Source: Streptomyces sp. NBC_00091 (GTDB taxonomy: Bacteria > Actinomycetota > Actinomycetes > Streptomycetales > Streptomycetaceae). From it: a stretch of DNA of 64,000 nucleotides. Within the stretch, counting starts at the first letter, position 1. Each line of letters starts with the position of its first letter. The position numbers and the translations under genes are program-made. Positions 26,511 through 34,642 of this stretch are shown piece by piece. The stretch spans positions 5,704,001 to 5,768,000 of the forward strand of contig NZ_JAPEMA010000001.1 in assembly GCF_026343185.1 (NCBI RefSeq), written 5' to 3'. A model generated the notes under the pieces. The model had not been told where the DNA came from, searched no databases, and was given only the letters and a program-made list of their open reading frames with translations.

Positions 26511-27085
26511 GGCTCCCGCTGCGACCGGTTCTGCGAGCCGACCGCTCCGAGCGGAGGCAGCCCGAGGAGAGGCGGCCCGATGAGAGGCGGCGCGAAGAGA
26601 GGAAGGCTGACATGAGCCCGCCGATGGTGCCCGCCGGGACCGAAGCCGAGATACTCGCCGAGCTCCGGCGGCTGCGGGCCCGCGTCCCCCAGCTCACCGG
26701 GGTCCTCGCCGCGAGCGCCGACGGCCTGGTGCTCGCCCAGGAGAGCGCCGCCGGCGAGGCCGAGTCCCTCGCGGCCCTGACCGCGGCCGCCCTCGGCGTG
26801 GCCCAGCGGCTCAGCGACTGCACCGGCCAGGGCGGCTTCCGGGAACTGCTCGTGCGCGGCGAGCACGGGTACGTCGCCACCTACGCCGCGGGCGACGCGG
26901 CCGTCCTCACCCTGATCGCGGAGCCGCGCGTCAACGTCGGCCGCCTCCACCTGGAGGCCCGCCGCTCCAGCCTGCACATCACCGACCTCATAGACCACGG
27001 CCTCGGCCGCCGCGGCCCGGGAGTGCCGCCCGCCGGCGACACGCCCCCGGGCCGCGAGTCGACCGTCCCCGAACTTCCCCGGTAG
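26507..27085 (+). CDS. Roadblock/LC7-domain protein with charged N-terminal extension
   Basis: The core (residues about 40-160) is a roadblock/LC7 domain (VPQLTGVLAASADGLVLAQE, ALTAAALGVAQRL, VNVGRLHLEARR), as in the CvnB component of Streptomyces conservons. GTG 26507 overlaps the previous stop by GTGA and has GGAGG 7 bases upstream, giving 192 residues. ATG 26612, behind GAGGAAGG, would give 157 residues. The difference is a basic/acidic segment made of three 5-residue repeats. Unlike conservons, no histidine kinase, DUF742 protein or GTPase follows. Confidence 0.8.
   Translation: MRLPLRPVLRADRSERRQPEERRPDERRREERKADMSPPMVPAGTEAEILAELRRLRARVPQLTGVLAASADGLVLAQESAAGEAESLAALTAAALGVAQRLSDCTGQGGFRELLVRGEHGYVATYAAGDAAVLTLIAEPRVNVGRLHLEARRSSLHITDLIDHGLGRRGPGVPPAGDTPPGRESTVPELPR
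26561..26605 (+). repeat. Three 15-bp repeats at the start of the LC7 gene
   Basis: Three units of the type CCCGAGGAGAGGCGG are in phase with the GTG-initiated frame and encode PEERR, PDERR and REERK. Each unit also contains a GAGAGG ribosome-binding-like core, so the array may either be a protein segment or tune initiation at ATG 26612. Confidence 0.75.
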
Positions 27086-27160
27086 CAAACAAGTAATAAG
27101 CGAAAGCAAATCATTGGGCCCGGTACGGCTACGGGCGACAGCAGAAAGAGGAAGAACCCC

Positions 27161-27532
27161 ATGCTCAATGTGGAGACCGCGCTCAAGGAAGCCGCCGCCA
27201 TCGAGGGCACCCTCGGTGCGGCCCTCGTCGACTACGGCAGCGGCATGCCCCTCGGTACCATCGGCGGGAGCAAGGACCTGGACCTCACGGTCGCCGCCGC
27301 GGGCAACACGGACGTGGTCCGGGCCAAGGTCCGCGCGATGGAGATGCTCGGTCTGAAGGACGAGATCGAGGACATCCTGATCACGCTCGGCAACCAGTAC
27401 CACCTGATCAGGCTGCTGAAGGGGCGTGGTGGCGACGGGTTCTTCCTCTATCTCGCCCTCGACCGCAACCGGGCCAATCTCGCGATGGCCCGACTCCGGC
27501 TGAAGAAGATCGAAGTCGACCTGGACATCTGA
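27161..27532 (+). CDS. Roadblock-like protein B
   Basis: A 123-residue paralogue of the protein at 25336, better matched to the family consensus (GAALVDYGSGMPLGTIGG; EDILITLGNQYHLIRLLKG; FLYLALDRNRANLAMARLRL). ATG 27161 has a GAGGAAG site. It is 75 bp from the previous gene and probably co-transcribed, with a strong hairpin after it closing the cluster. Two paralogues could form a heterodimeric roadblock scaffold. No GTPase is encoded nearby. Confidence 0.8.
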   Translation: MLNVETALKEAAAIEGTLGAALVDYGSGMPLGTIGGSKDLDLTVAAAGNTDVVRAKVRAMEMLGLKDEIEDILITLGNQYHLIRLLKGRGGDGFFLYLALDRNRANLAMARLRLKKIEVDLDI

Positions 27533-27562
27533 CGGCGGCCCTGGGGACCGCGACGGCGCGGT

Positions 27563-27592
27563 GGCGGGCGGCTGAATTCTTTGCCGTCCGCC
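27563..27592 (+). terminator. Strong hairpin terminator closing the roadblock cluster
   Basis: GGCGGGCGGC and GCCGTCCGCC pair over 10 positions (one is a G-U pair in RNA) around a 10-nt loop, 30 bases after the stop. A smaller 6-bp hairpin at 27547-27562 precedes it. Confidence 0.75.
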
Positions 27593-27641
27593 CCGGCGGT
27601 CCCGCGCCGTATGTCCGGGATGGGCGGACTTTATCATCCTG

Positions 27642-27662
27642 TTACAGAGTAAGATGCTGTAA
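27642..27662. promoter_or_regulatory. Candidate operator before the glycerophosphotransferase gene
   Basis: TTACAG and CTGTAA form a perfect 6-bp inverted repeat with a 9-base spacer in an unusually A/T-rich stretch (27628-27680) upstream of the large glycosyltransferase gene. Promoter elements probably overlap it. Confidence 0.4.
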
Positions 27663-27717
27663 TCAGCTGATCTTCAAACCCGTCGGCAAAGTGAAAACGC
27701 TGGAGAACCTGCCACCC

Positions 27718-30700
27718 ATGCCCCCGCGCCTGAGCATCGTCGTACCCGTCTATAACGTCGAGCTCTATCTCGACGAGTGCCTGGAGTCCATAGCAGCCCA
27801 GACGTTCGATGACTTCGAGGTCGTAATCGTCGACGACGGGTCCACCGACACCAGCGCGGTGCTCGCGAAGGCCTTCGCGGAACGTGACAAGCGGTTCCGG
27901 GTCGTCCTCCAGGAGAACGCGGGCCTCGGTGCCGCGCGGAACGTAGGCTTCCGGCACGCGTCCGAGGGCAGCGAGTACATCGCCTTCGTCGACAGCGACG
28001 ACACCATGCCGCCCTACGCGTACCAGCGGATGATCGACTCCCTCGACGAAACCGGCTCGGACTTCGCGGCCGGCAACGTCCGGCGCTTCCGCTCCGTCGG
28101 CAGCCAGCAGTCCTGGGGTCACCGCGTCGCATTCGCGAACAACCGGCAGAAGACCCACATCTCCAAGTTCCCGGCGCTGGTCACCGACCGCACCGCGTGG
28201 AACAAGGTCTACCGCCGGACCTTCTGGGAAGAGCACGGCTTCCAGTACCCGGAGGGCATCCTCTACGAGGACGCCCCCGTCAGCATCCCCGCGCACTACT
28301 TCGCCGAGAACGTCGACGTCATCAGCGACGTCGTCTACGACTGGCGGGTCCGCGAGACCGGCGAGCGCTCCATCACCCAGCGCTCCACCGACCCGGTCTC
28401 CGTCATCGACCGCGTGACCTCCGTACGGCTGGTCCGCGAGGCGCTGCTCGCCAAGCCGGGCGAGAAGTACGCCCGCTACCTGCGCGAATACGACTACAAC
28501 GTGCTCAGCGAGGAACTCCCCCTCATCTACAAGTACGTCGGCGAGGGCGGCCCCGACTTCCGCGCCGCCTTCGTCAAGGAGGTCGGCGGCCTCATCCGGG
28601 AGATCGGCACGGAGCCCTGGAGCGACCTGACCGTCGCCGACCGGCTCAAGGCCTACCTGGCCCGCGAGGGCCGCGTGGAGGAGTTCATCGCCCTCACGCA
28701 CCACCAGCGGGACTTCAGCTACAGCGTGCCCGTCAAGGGGCTGGCCCGCCCGCAGGCCGACTACCCCTTCCTCAAGGCGCCGGTCCCCGCCAAGCTGCTC
28801 ACCCTCGGCCCCCGCGAGCGCCGCGTCGTCAGCCGCCTCGAGCAGGCCGTCTGGAGCGACGGCAAGCTGCTGCTGCGCGGCTACGCCCTGCCCGGGCACA
28901 TGGGCGCCGAGAGCCGCCTCGGCTCGCGCAAGATGCTGGTCTTCCGCGAGCAGGGCAAGCGCCGCCGCACCGTCGTCGGCACCCGCACGGTGGCCTCCCC
29001 GATGGCCACCGTGAACACCCCGCACCTCGCCCTGCGGCACGCCGACTGGGCCGGGTTCACCGCCGTCGTCGACCCCACCGTCTTCCAGTCCGGCGGCAAG
29101 TGGCACGAGGGCATATGGACCACCTCCATCGCCGTCACCGGCGCCGGAGGCCTCCACCGGGCCCGCCTCAGGGGCGGCGAACACGACAGCGGAACGAACC
29201 CGCCGGCCCACTGGGCCACCCCCGACGTCCGTATCCTGCCGGGCGTCTCCGGGGCCTTCACCGTCCGGGTCGAGATCGTCCGGGCCCGGGTCCTGGACGT
29301 CCGCCACCAGGGCGACGCCCTCGAGCTCACCGGCGAACTCGCCGCCGAGGTCGGCGCGGGCGCCACCCTGCGCGCCGAGCACACCACCACCGGCACCGTC
29401 GTCAGCCTCCCGCTGACCACCGCCGCCCCCACGGCGGCCGGCCGGATCCCCTTCACCGCGGCCGTCCCGCTCGCCGAGCTGGCCGCCGTACCGGCCGCCG
29501 AGACGCAGGCCGGCGGGTGGAGCCCCGAGCCGTGGACCCTGACCGTGGTCCGCGCCGACGGCACCAGCCACCCCGTGGCCCACGACGAGCGCGGCGGTTT
29601 CACCGGCCTCGTCGCGCCGCTCCCCGGCTCCGCCGGAGAGCGCACCGTCTTCGCCAAGCGCGCGAAGAGCGGCCACCTCATCCTCTCCGTCCAGCCCTCC
29701 CCGCCGCTGGTCGACACGGTCACCGCCCAGGACGGCACGCTGACCCTGCGCGGAACCTTCCACGCCCCGGCCGCCACCGCCGGTGAGGCGTACGAACTGG
29801 TCCTGCACAACCAGCACGGCACGGAGTTCAGCTACCCCGTCACCCGTGACGGCGACCGCTTCGAGGCCACCTTCGAGCCCGTGCTCCCCGAGCCGTACGC
29901 CGGCCGCACCAGCCTCCCGCAGGGCCGCTGGTGGCCCAGCCTGCGCCCGGCGGGCCAGGGCGGAACCACCGCGGGCCTGCTCGGCGTCGACCGGGGCGCG
30001 CCCGTCCAGCTGATGGCGCCCGCCCTGGGCTCCGGACCCCACGCCGTCACGGTCCTGGGCCGCCGGATGCGGGTCGAGGCGCGCCTGTACGACCGCATGG
30101 CACTGGTCTGCGACCCGCTGCTGAGCCCGCACGACCGCTCCCGCTACGCCCAGCGGATCGCCCGCGACGTGACCTACCCCGCGCAGCGGCAGCTGCCGGT
30201 CAAGGACATGGTCGTCTACGACACCTTCCAGGGCGACGGCGCCGGCGACTCGCCCCGCGCCATCCACGAGGAACTGGTCCGCCGGGGCGAGAAGCTGGAG
30301 CACATCTGGCTGGTCCGCGACGGCCGCGCCGAGGTCCCGGCGACCGCGCGCGCCGTCCAGTACGACAGCCTGGAAGCCTGGGACGTACTGGCCCGCGCCC
30401 GGTACTACGTCGTCAACGACAGCGTGCCGTCGCACTTCCGGCGCCGCCCCGGCCAGACCGTCGTACAGACCTGGCACGGCACGCCGCTCAAGAAGATCGG
30501 CTACGACTTCACGCACGACTACTACACCAGCCCCGATGTGCTGGAGGCCCTGGAGCACGACAGCGCCCAGTGGACGCTGCTCGCCTCCCCGAGCTCGTAC
30601 GCCACGCCCGTCCTCAAGCGGGCCCTCGGCTACCAGGGCGAGCTCATCGAGGCCGGCAGCCCGCGCGCGGACGCCCTGGTCCGCCCGGACGCCGAGCGGA

Positions 30701-31281
30701 TCGCCGGCATCCGGCGGCGGCTCGGCCTGCCGGAGGGCAAGAAGGTCGTCCTGTACCTGCCCACCTGGCGCGAGAACCGCGAAGGCTGGTCCGGCGGCTA
30801 CAAGCTCGACCTGCGCATCGACCTGGACGCGGCCCGCCGCGAGCTGGGCGAGGACCACGTCCTGCTGGTCCGCGGCCACCACAGGGTGGGCGAGCAGCTC
30901 CGCGACGCGGTGCGCGACGGCTTCGTCGTGGACGTCTCCCGCTGGCCCGACACCGCCGACCTGCTGCTGGTCGCCGACGTCCTGATCTCGGACTACTCCT
31001 CCGCGCTCTGCGACTTCGCGCTGACCGACCGGCCGATCCTGCTGTTCACGTACGACCTCGAGCACTACCGCGACACCCTGCGCGGCTTCACCTTCGACCT
31101 GGAGGAGAAGGCCCCCGGCCCGCTGCTGGCGGACTCGGCGAGCCTGATCGAGGCCGTACGCAACGCCGACGCGCTGGGCGCCGAGTACGCCGGGGCGCGG
31201 GCCGCCTTCCGCGCCGAGCTCTGCGACCTCGACGACGGCCGGGCCACCGAGCGGGTCGTCGACCGCATGCTCGAGCTGTAG
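27718..31281 (+). CDS. GT2 glycosyltransferase fused to CDP-glycerol glycerophosphotransferase
   Basis: A protein of 1187 residues. Residues 1-230 are a GT2 domain (SIVVPVYNVELYLDECL; VDDGS; DSDD). A long beta-rich middle spans residues about 350-740. The C-terminal third is a TagF/CDP-glycerol glycerophosphotransferase domain (QTWHGTPLKKIG near 916, VRGHH near 1050, LISDYSS near 1087). It should build a polyol-phosphate or glycosylated wall teichoic acid on the cytoplasmic face. ATG 27718 starts directly before the GT2 fold; GTG 27691 in frame is possible. No other wall-polymer gene is adjacent, which is unusual. Confidence 0.88.
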   Translation: MPPRLSIVVPVYNVELYLDECLESIAAQTFDDFEVVIVDDGSTDTSAVLAKAFAERDKRFRVVLQENAGLGAARNVGFRHASEGSEYIAFVDSDDTMPPYAYQRMIDSLDETGSDFAAGNVRRFRSVGSQQSWGHRVAFANNRQKTHISKFPALVTDRTAWNKVYRRTFWEEHGFQYPEGILYEDAPVSIPAHYFAENVDVISDVVYDWRVRETGERSITQRSTDPVSVIDRVTSVRLVREALLAKPGEKYARYLREYDYNVLSEELPLIYKYVGEGGPDFRAAFVKEVGGLIREIGTEPWSDLTVADRLKAYLAREGRVEEFIALTHHQRDFSYSVPVKGLARPQADYPFLKAPVPAKLLTLGPRERRVVSRLEQAVWSDGKLLLRGYALPGHMGAESRLGSRKMLVFREQGKRRRTVVGTRTVASPMATVNTPHLALRHADWAGFTAVVDPTVFQSGGKWHEGIWTTSIAVTGAGGLHRARLRGGEHDSGTNPPAHWATPDVRILPGVSGAFTVRVEIVRARVLDVRHQGDALELTGELAAEVGAGATLRAEHTTTGTVVSLPLTTAAPTAAGRIPFTAAVPLAELAAVPAAETQAGGWSPEPWTLTVVRADGTSHPVAHDERGGFTGLVAPLPGSAGERTVFAKRAKSGHLILSVQPSPPLVDTVTAQDGTLTLRGTFHAPAATAGEAYELVLHNQHGTEFSYPVTRDGDRFEATFEPVLPEPYAGRTSLPQGRWWPSLRPAGQGGTTAGLLGVDRGAPVQLMAPALGSGPHAVTVLGRRMRVEARLYDRMALVCDPLLSPHDRSRYAQRIARDVTYPAQRQLPVKDMVVYDTFQGDGAGDSPRAIHEELVRRGEKLEHIWLVRDGRAEVPATARAVQYDSLEAWDVLARARYYVVNDSVPSHFRRRPGQTVVQTWHGTPLKKIGYDFTHDYYTSPDVLEALEHDSAQWTLLASPSSYATPVLKRALGYQGELIEAGSPRADALVRPDAERIAGIRRRLGLPEGKKVVLYLPTWRENREGWSGGYKLDLRIDLDAARRELGEDHVLLVRGHHRVGEQLRDAVRDGFVVDVSRWPDTADLLLVADVLISDYSSALCDFALTDRPILLFTYDLEHYRDTLRGFTFDLEEKAPGPLLADSASLIEAVRNADALGAEYAGARAAFRAELCDLDDGRATERVVDRMLEL

Positions 31282-31315
31282 CCCCGGATAGCCCTTGCGG
31301 GTGAATGTACGGACA

Positions 31316-31352
31316 GGTCCCGCGCCCACCGATGAGTTTCGGGCGCGGGACC
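31316..31352 (+). terminator. Very strong hairpin terminator after the glycerophosphotransferase gene
   Basis: GGTCCCGCGCCC and GGGCGCGGGACC form a perfect 12-bp stem with a 13-nt loop, 34 bases after the stop. Confidence 0.8.
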
Positions 31353-31408
31353 CGTCTGTATGTGAGGGACGGCTCCACCGCCCCCTCACCCACCGCCCGG
31401 AGGCAGCC

Positions 31409-31891
31409 ATGTCCACCAACGGTTTCACCACGTGCCTGTGGTTCGACGGCGAAGCGGAAGCCGCCGCCGACTACTACCTGTCCGTCTTCAAGGACGGCCG
31501 GATCCTGCGCACCGCCTACTACAACGAGGCGGGCCCCGGCCCGGTCGGTTCGGTGATGATCGTCGAGTTCGAGATCAACGGACAGAAGTTCGTCGGCCTC
31601 AACGGCGGACCCGAGTTCCACTTCACCGAGGCCATCTCCTTCCAGATCCACTGCGCCGACGAGGCGGAGGCGGACTACTACTGGGAGGCGCTGACCAGGG
31701 ACGGCGGCCAGGAGGTCGCCTGTGGCTGGCTCAAGGACAAGTTCGGGCTCTCCTGGCAGGTCGTCCCGCCCGGGGCCATCGACCTGATCAGCGACCCCGA
31801 CCCGGCCCGCGCCGCCCGTGCCACGGCCGCCATGATGACGATGGTGAAGCTCGACGTGGCCGCCATGCGCCGGGCGGCCGACGGCGACTAG
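31409..31891 (+). CDS. VOC-family (PhnB-like) protein
   Basis: A 160-residue protein of the PhnB/3-demethylubiquinone-methyltransferase-like VOC group. It shows TTCLWFDGEAEAAADYYLSVF near the start, the GPVGSVMIVEFEINGQ strand, FGLSWQVVP, and MTMVKLDVAAM at the end. The biochemical role of the family is mostly unknown, despite the methyltransferase name. ATG 31409 has CGGAGG 6 bases upstream. The stop shares its CTAG with the stop of the convergent gene. Confidence 0.88.
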   Translation: MSTNGFTTCLWFDGEAEAAADYYLSVFKDGRILRTAYYNEAGPGPVGSVMIVEFEINGQKFVGLNGGPEFHFTEAISFQIHCADEAEADYYWEALTRDGGQEVACGWLKDKFGLSWQVVPPGAIDLISDPDPARAARATAAMMTMVKLDVAAMRRAADGD

Positions 31892-32280
31892 GTGACGGGG
31901 GCCAGCCGGCTGAAGCCGGCCTGGAGGGTGTGGAGGGTGACGGTGCCGCCGCCGAGCATCTCGGCCTTCTGACGGAGCCGGTCCGTGACCACCGGGCCGG
32001 GCCGGCCGTACACGTCGATGGACCGCATCCGGATCAGCTCGCCGAACGCACGGAACTTCGGTCCGCCGAGTTCCAAGTGGAGCTCCATCGACGCCGGATC
32101 GGGATGGACGGCGACGACGGTCATCGTGGACTCGCGCTCGTCGACGTAGAAGTGGTAGGCGATCAGCTGCGGCTCGTGCGCCTCGACGAATGCGGCCAGG
32201 TCACGCATGCCCCTCTGGACGTCCGCGAGCCGGTCCTCGCGGATGTCGGAGTGGTCGACGTAGAAGATGGGTTCCGCCAT
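31888..32280 (-). CDS. Conserved hypothetical, ABM-like alpha/beta-barrel fold
   Basis: A 130-residue soluble protein. FYVDHSDIREDRLADVQRGM, AYHFYVDERESTMTVV and SMELHLELGGPKF suggest a dimeric ferredoxin-like barrel as in antibiotic-biosynthesis monooxygenases. The usual ABM active-site residues cannot be assigned. ATG 32280. Its stop overlaps that of the convergent VOC gene in one CTAG palindrome. The sirtuin gene lies 68 bp upstream on the same strand, so the two may be co-transcribed. Confidence 0.72.
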   Translation of the reverse strand: MAEPIFYVDHSDIREDRLADVQRGMRDLAAFVEAHEPQLIAYHFYVDERESTMTVVAVHPDPASMELHLELGGPKFRAFGELIRMRSIDVYGRPGPVVTDRLRQKAEMLGGGTVTLHTLQAGFSRLAPVT

Positions 32281-32348
32281 GCCGCCAGAACCTACCGCCG
32301 GATCCCCGCCGGGCCGGCTCGGCGCGCGGTCCTCGCCCTGCCCTGCCG

Positions 32349-33080
32349 TCAGGCGGGCTGGGCGAAGCGGGCCAGGAGGGCCGGGAGGGCGGTGCCGATG
32401 GGCTCGCGGATCAGCTCGTCGGCCAGCGCGTCGTACGGGGTCTCCTCCGCGTTGACGATGATCAGACGGGCGCCCGCCTCGGCCGCCATGCCGGCGAGCG
32501 AGGCGGCGGGCTGGACCTGGAGGGTCGACCCGGCGGCGATGAACACCTGGCACCCCTTGGCCACGGCCACGGCCTGCGCGAGCACCTCGGGGTCCAGCCG
32601 TTCACCGAACATCACGGTCGCCGTCTTCAGGATCCCGCCGCAGGCCAGGCAGGCGGGATCCGGCTCCCCGGCGGCGACCCGGGCCAGCGCCTCCTCCGTC
32701 GCCGACCGGGCGTGGCAGCCGGTGCAGAGCACCGACCGGGCCGTCCCGTGCAGCTCGAACACCTTCCGCGCGGGCATCCCGGCGAGCTGGTGCAGCCCGT
32801 CCACGTTCTGCGTGATCACCCGCACCGGAGTGCCGGCGCGCTCCAGCTCGGCCACGGACAGGTGCGCCGCGTTCGGCCGGGGCGCACGGGCCCAGACCTC
32901 GGCGCGCATCAGCCAGGACCGGCGCCGGATCTCCGGGTCGGCCATGTAGTACGCGTAGGTCACGAGCTTCTCGGCGTCCGGATCACGCCGCCACAGTCCC
33001 TGCGGCCCCCGGTAGTCCGGAATCCCGGAATCGGTGGACATCCCGGCCCCACTGAACACTGCGACGAGCGGCTTCCCCAT
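32349..33080 (-). CDS. Sir2-family NAD-dependent protein deacylase
   Basis: A 243-residue sirtuin. Visible motifs are the NAD-binding GAGMSTDSGIPDYRG, TQNVDGLH, the catalytic-histidine segment ELHGTA, a four-cysteine zinc site (CTGC and CLACGG) and the C-terminal GSTLQVQP. It should remove acetyl or longer acyl groups from lysines, for example on acyl-CoA synthetases, using NAD. ATG 33080 is clear. Streptomyces typically has two sirtuins and I cannot tell which this is. Confidence 0.92.
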   Translation of the reverse strand: MGKPLVAVFSGAGMSTDSGIPDYRGPQGLWRRDPDAEKLVTYAYYMADPEIRRRSWLMRAEVWARAPRPNAAHLSVAELERAGTPVRVITQNVDGLHQLAGMPARKVFELHGTARSVLCTGCHARSATEEALARVAAGEPDPACLACGGILKTATVMFGERLDPEVLAQAVAVAKGCQVFIAAGSTLQVQPAASLAGMAAEAGARLIIVNAEETPYDALADELIREPIGTALPALLARFAQPA

Positions 33081-33255
33081 GCGCCGACCCTACGCAGAAC
33101 CCGTCCGGGCCCGCGAGCCAATTCCCGACCGCGCCGTGCCCGGGGCCGGTCGGCGCAGGCGAAGGGGCGTTTCTGCGGTGAATCTCCACGCCCACCGGAG
33201 TGAGCCCGCGCCGCGCCCCTGCCGACCGGCGCGGGCGGGCGGCTACAAACCGGAC

Positions 33256-33708
33256 ATGACGCTCATCCCGCTCCGCCCAGGCGCCCTGCTGCTCGCACTG
33301 TCCGCCTCCCTGCTCCCCCTGATCGCGTCGTCGGCCCCGGCGGCCGCCCTCGCCGACCCCGTCCCCCAGTGGCACCACCACCGTCACCAGCACACCGCAG
33401 ACGAGATCAGCCGCTTCCTCACCGCCTTCTACGGGGACCACGGCCCCTCGGCGCGGGACCGCAGCCAGCGGATCTCGCCGCAGCTGAAGGAGAAACAGGC
33501 CTACCACCCGTACGCCGACGTCGTGCTCTGCGCCCAGGGCACCCCGCAGGACATCACCGTCGGCCCGGCCACGGTCGCCAAGGGGGCGGGCGTCGGCTGG
33601 GCCACCGTCACGACCTCCTGGGCCTCCGGGGCCACGGACACCTTCACCGCCTACGTCCGCCTCGACTCCCGGCCGATCGCCCTCGACGACGTGATCTGCG
33701 CGGGCTGA
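33256..33708 (+). CDS. Small secreted protein of unknown function
   Basis: A 150-residue protein with a Sec signal peptide (residues about 1-33, LLLALSASLLPLIASSAPAAALA). A His-rich start of the mature chain (QWHHHRHQH) follows, then a compact alpha/beta domain of about 105 residues with one cysteine pair (VLCAQG and VICAG). The His cluster could bind metal. I do not recognise the family. ATG 33256 sits immediately before the signal peptide. Confidence 0.7.
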   Translation: MTLIPLRPGALLLALSASLLPLIASSAPAAALADPVPQWHHHRHQHTADEISRFLTAFYGDHGPSARDRSQRISPQLKEKQAYHPYADVVLCAQGTPQDITVGPATVAKGAGVGWATVTTSWASGATDTFTAYVRLDSRPIALDDVICAG

Positions 33709-33724
33709 TCCCTACAGTGGGGGA

Positions 33725-34600
33725 GTGACCACAGCCACCACCGTCCTCTACTGCTCCGACCCGCTGAACGAGCGCCGGGCCGACGCCCACTTCGCGGCCG
33801 AGGCCCGGCAGCTGCGCGCCGCCGGCGGGTCCGTCGCGCTCATCGACCACGACGCCCTGCTCGCGGGGGACGCCGAGCGCGCGGTGGCCCGGGTGCCCGC
33901 CGGGGCCGGAGCCCTCTGGTACCGGGGCTGGATGATCCCCGCCGAGCGGTACGCCGACCTCGACGCGGCCCTGCGCGGGCGCGGCGCCCGGACGGCCGTC
34001 AGCCCCGAGGACTACCGGCTCGCCCATGAACTCCCCGGCTGGTACGAGACGTTCGCCGCGCTCACCCCGGCCAGCCGCTGGCTGCCGGTCGCCGCCCGCG
34101 AGCGCCCGGACGCGGACCGGCTCGCGGCCCTGGCGGCCGCCCTCCCGGCCGGGCCGGGGATCGTCAAGGACTACGTGAAGTCCCGCAAGCACGAGTGGCA
34201 CGAGGCCTGCCACCTCCCCGACCTGGCCGACCGGCCCGCCGTGCACCGCGTGGTGAGCCGCTTCGTCGAACTCCAGGACGAGTTCCTCGCGGGCGGCATC
34301 GTCCTGCGCGCTTTCGAGTGCTTCACGGGCCCCGAGGCCCGCGTCTGGTGGCGGGACGCGGAGCCCCGGCTGATCACCCCCCACCCGGACGCCCCGGACG
34401 GCGCCGTCACCCTCCCCGACTCCGCCCTCGCACCCGTCCGGGCCGCCGTCGAGGCGCTGGGCTGCCGCTTCGTCACCACCGACCTCGCGCTGCGCGAGGA
34501 CGGGGTCTGGCGTGTCGTCGAAGTGGGCGACGGCCAGGTCAGCGATCTGCACCGGGCAGTCGATCCGGCTGCCCTCGCCGGCCTGCTGACGGCCGGATAG
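33725..34600 (+). CDS. ATP-grasp domain-containing protein
   Basis: A 291-residue protein with an N-terminal Rossmann-like part and a C-terminal ATP-grasp-type nucleotide site (VKDYVKSRKHEWHEA, the acidic TDLALREDGVWRVVEVGDGQVSD). ATP-grasp enzymes join a carboxylate to an amine or thiol. The partner substrate is not evident and no peptide precursor gene is adjacent. GTG 33725 follows a GGGGGAG site, 16 bp after the secreted protein gene. It may be co-transcribed with the acetyltransferase 42 bp downstream. Confidence 0.75.
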   Translation: MTTATTVLYCSDPLNERRADAHFAAEARQLRAAGGSVALIDHDALLAGDAERAVARVPAGAGALWYRGWMIPAERYADLDAALRGRGARTAVSPEDYRLAHELPGWYETFAALTPASRWLPVAARERPDADRLAALAAALPAGPGIVKDYVKSRKHEWHEACHLPDLADRPAVHRVVSRFVELQDEFLAGGIVLRAFECFTGPEARVWWRDAEPRLITPHPDAPDGAVTLPDSALAPVRAAVEALGCRFVTTDLALREDGVWRVVEVGDGQVSDLHRAVDPAALAGLLTAG

Positions 34601-34642
34601 GCGCCCCTGCGCCGCCCCGGGCGTTCTGGTACAACACCGCCC

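Noticed and set aside
24896..27532. Cluster considered as a Streptomyces conservon (cvn operon)
   Set aside because: No histidine kinase, DUF742 protein or small GTPase is encoded; only the LC7 component type is shared.
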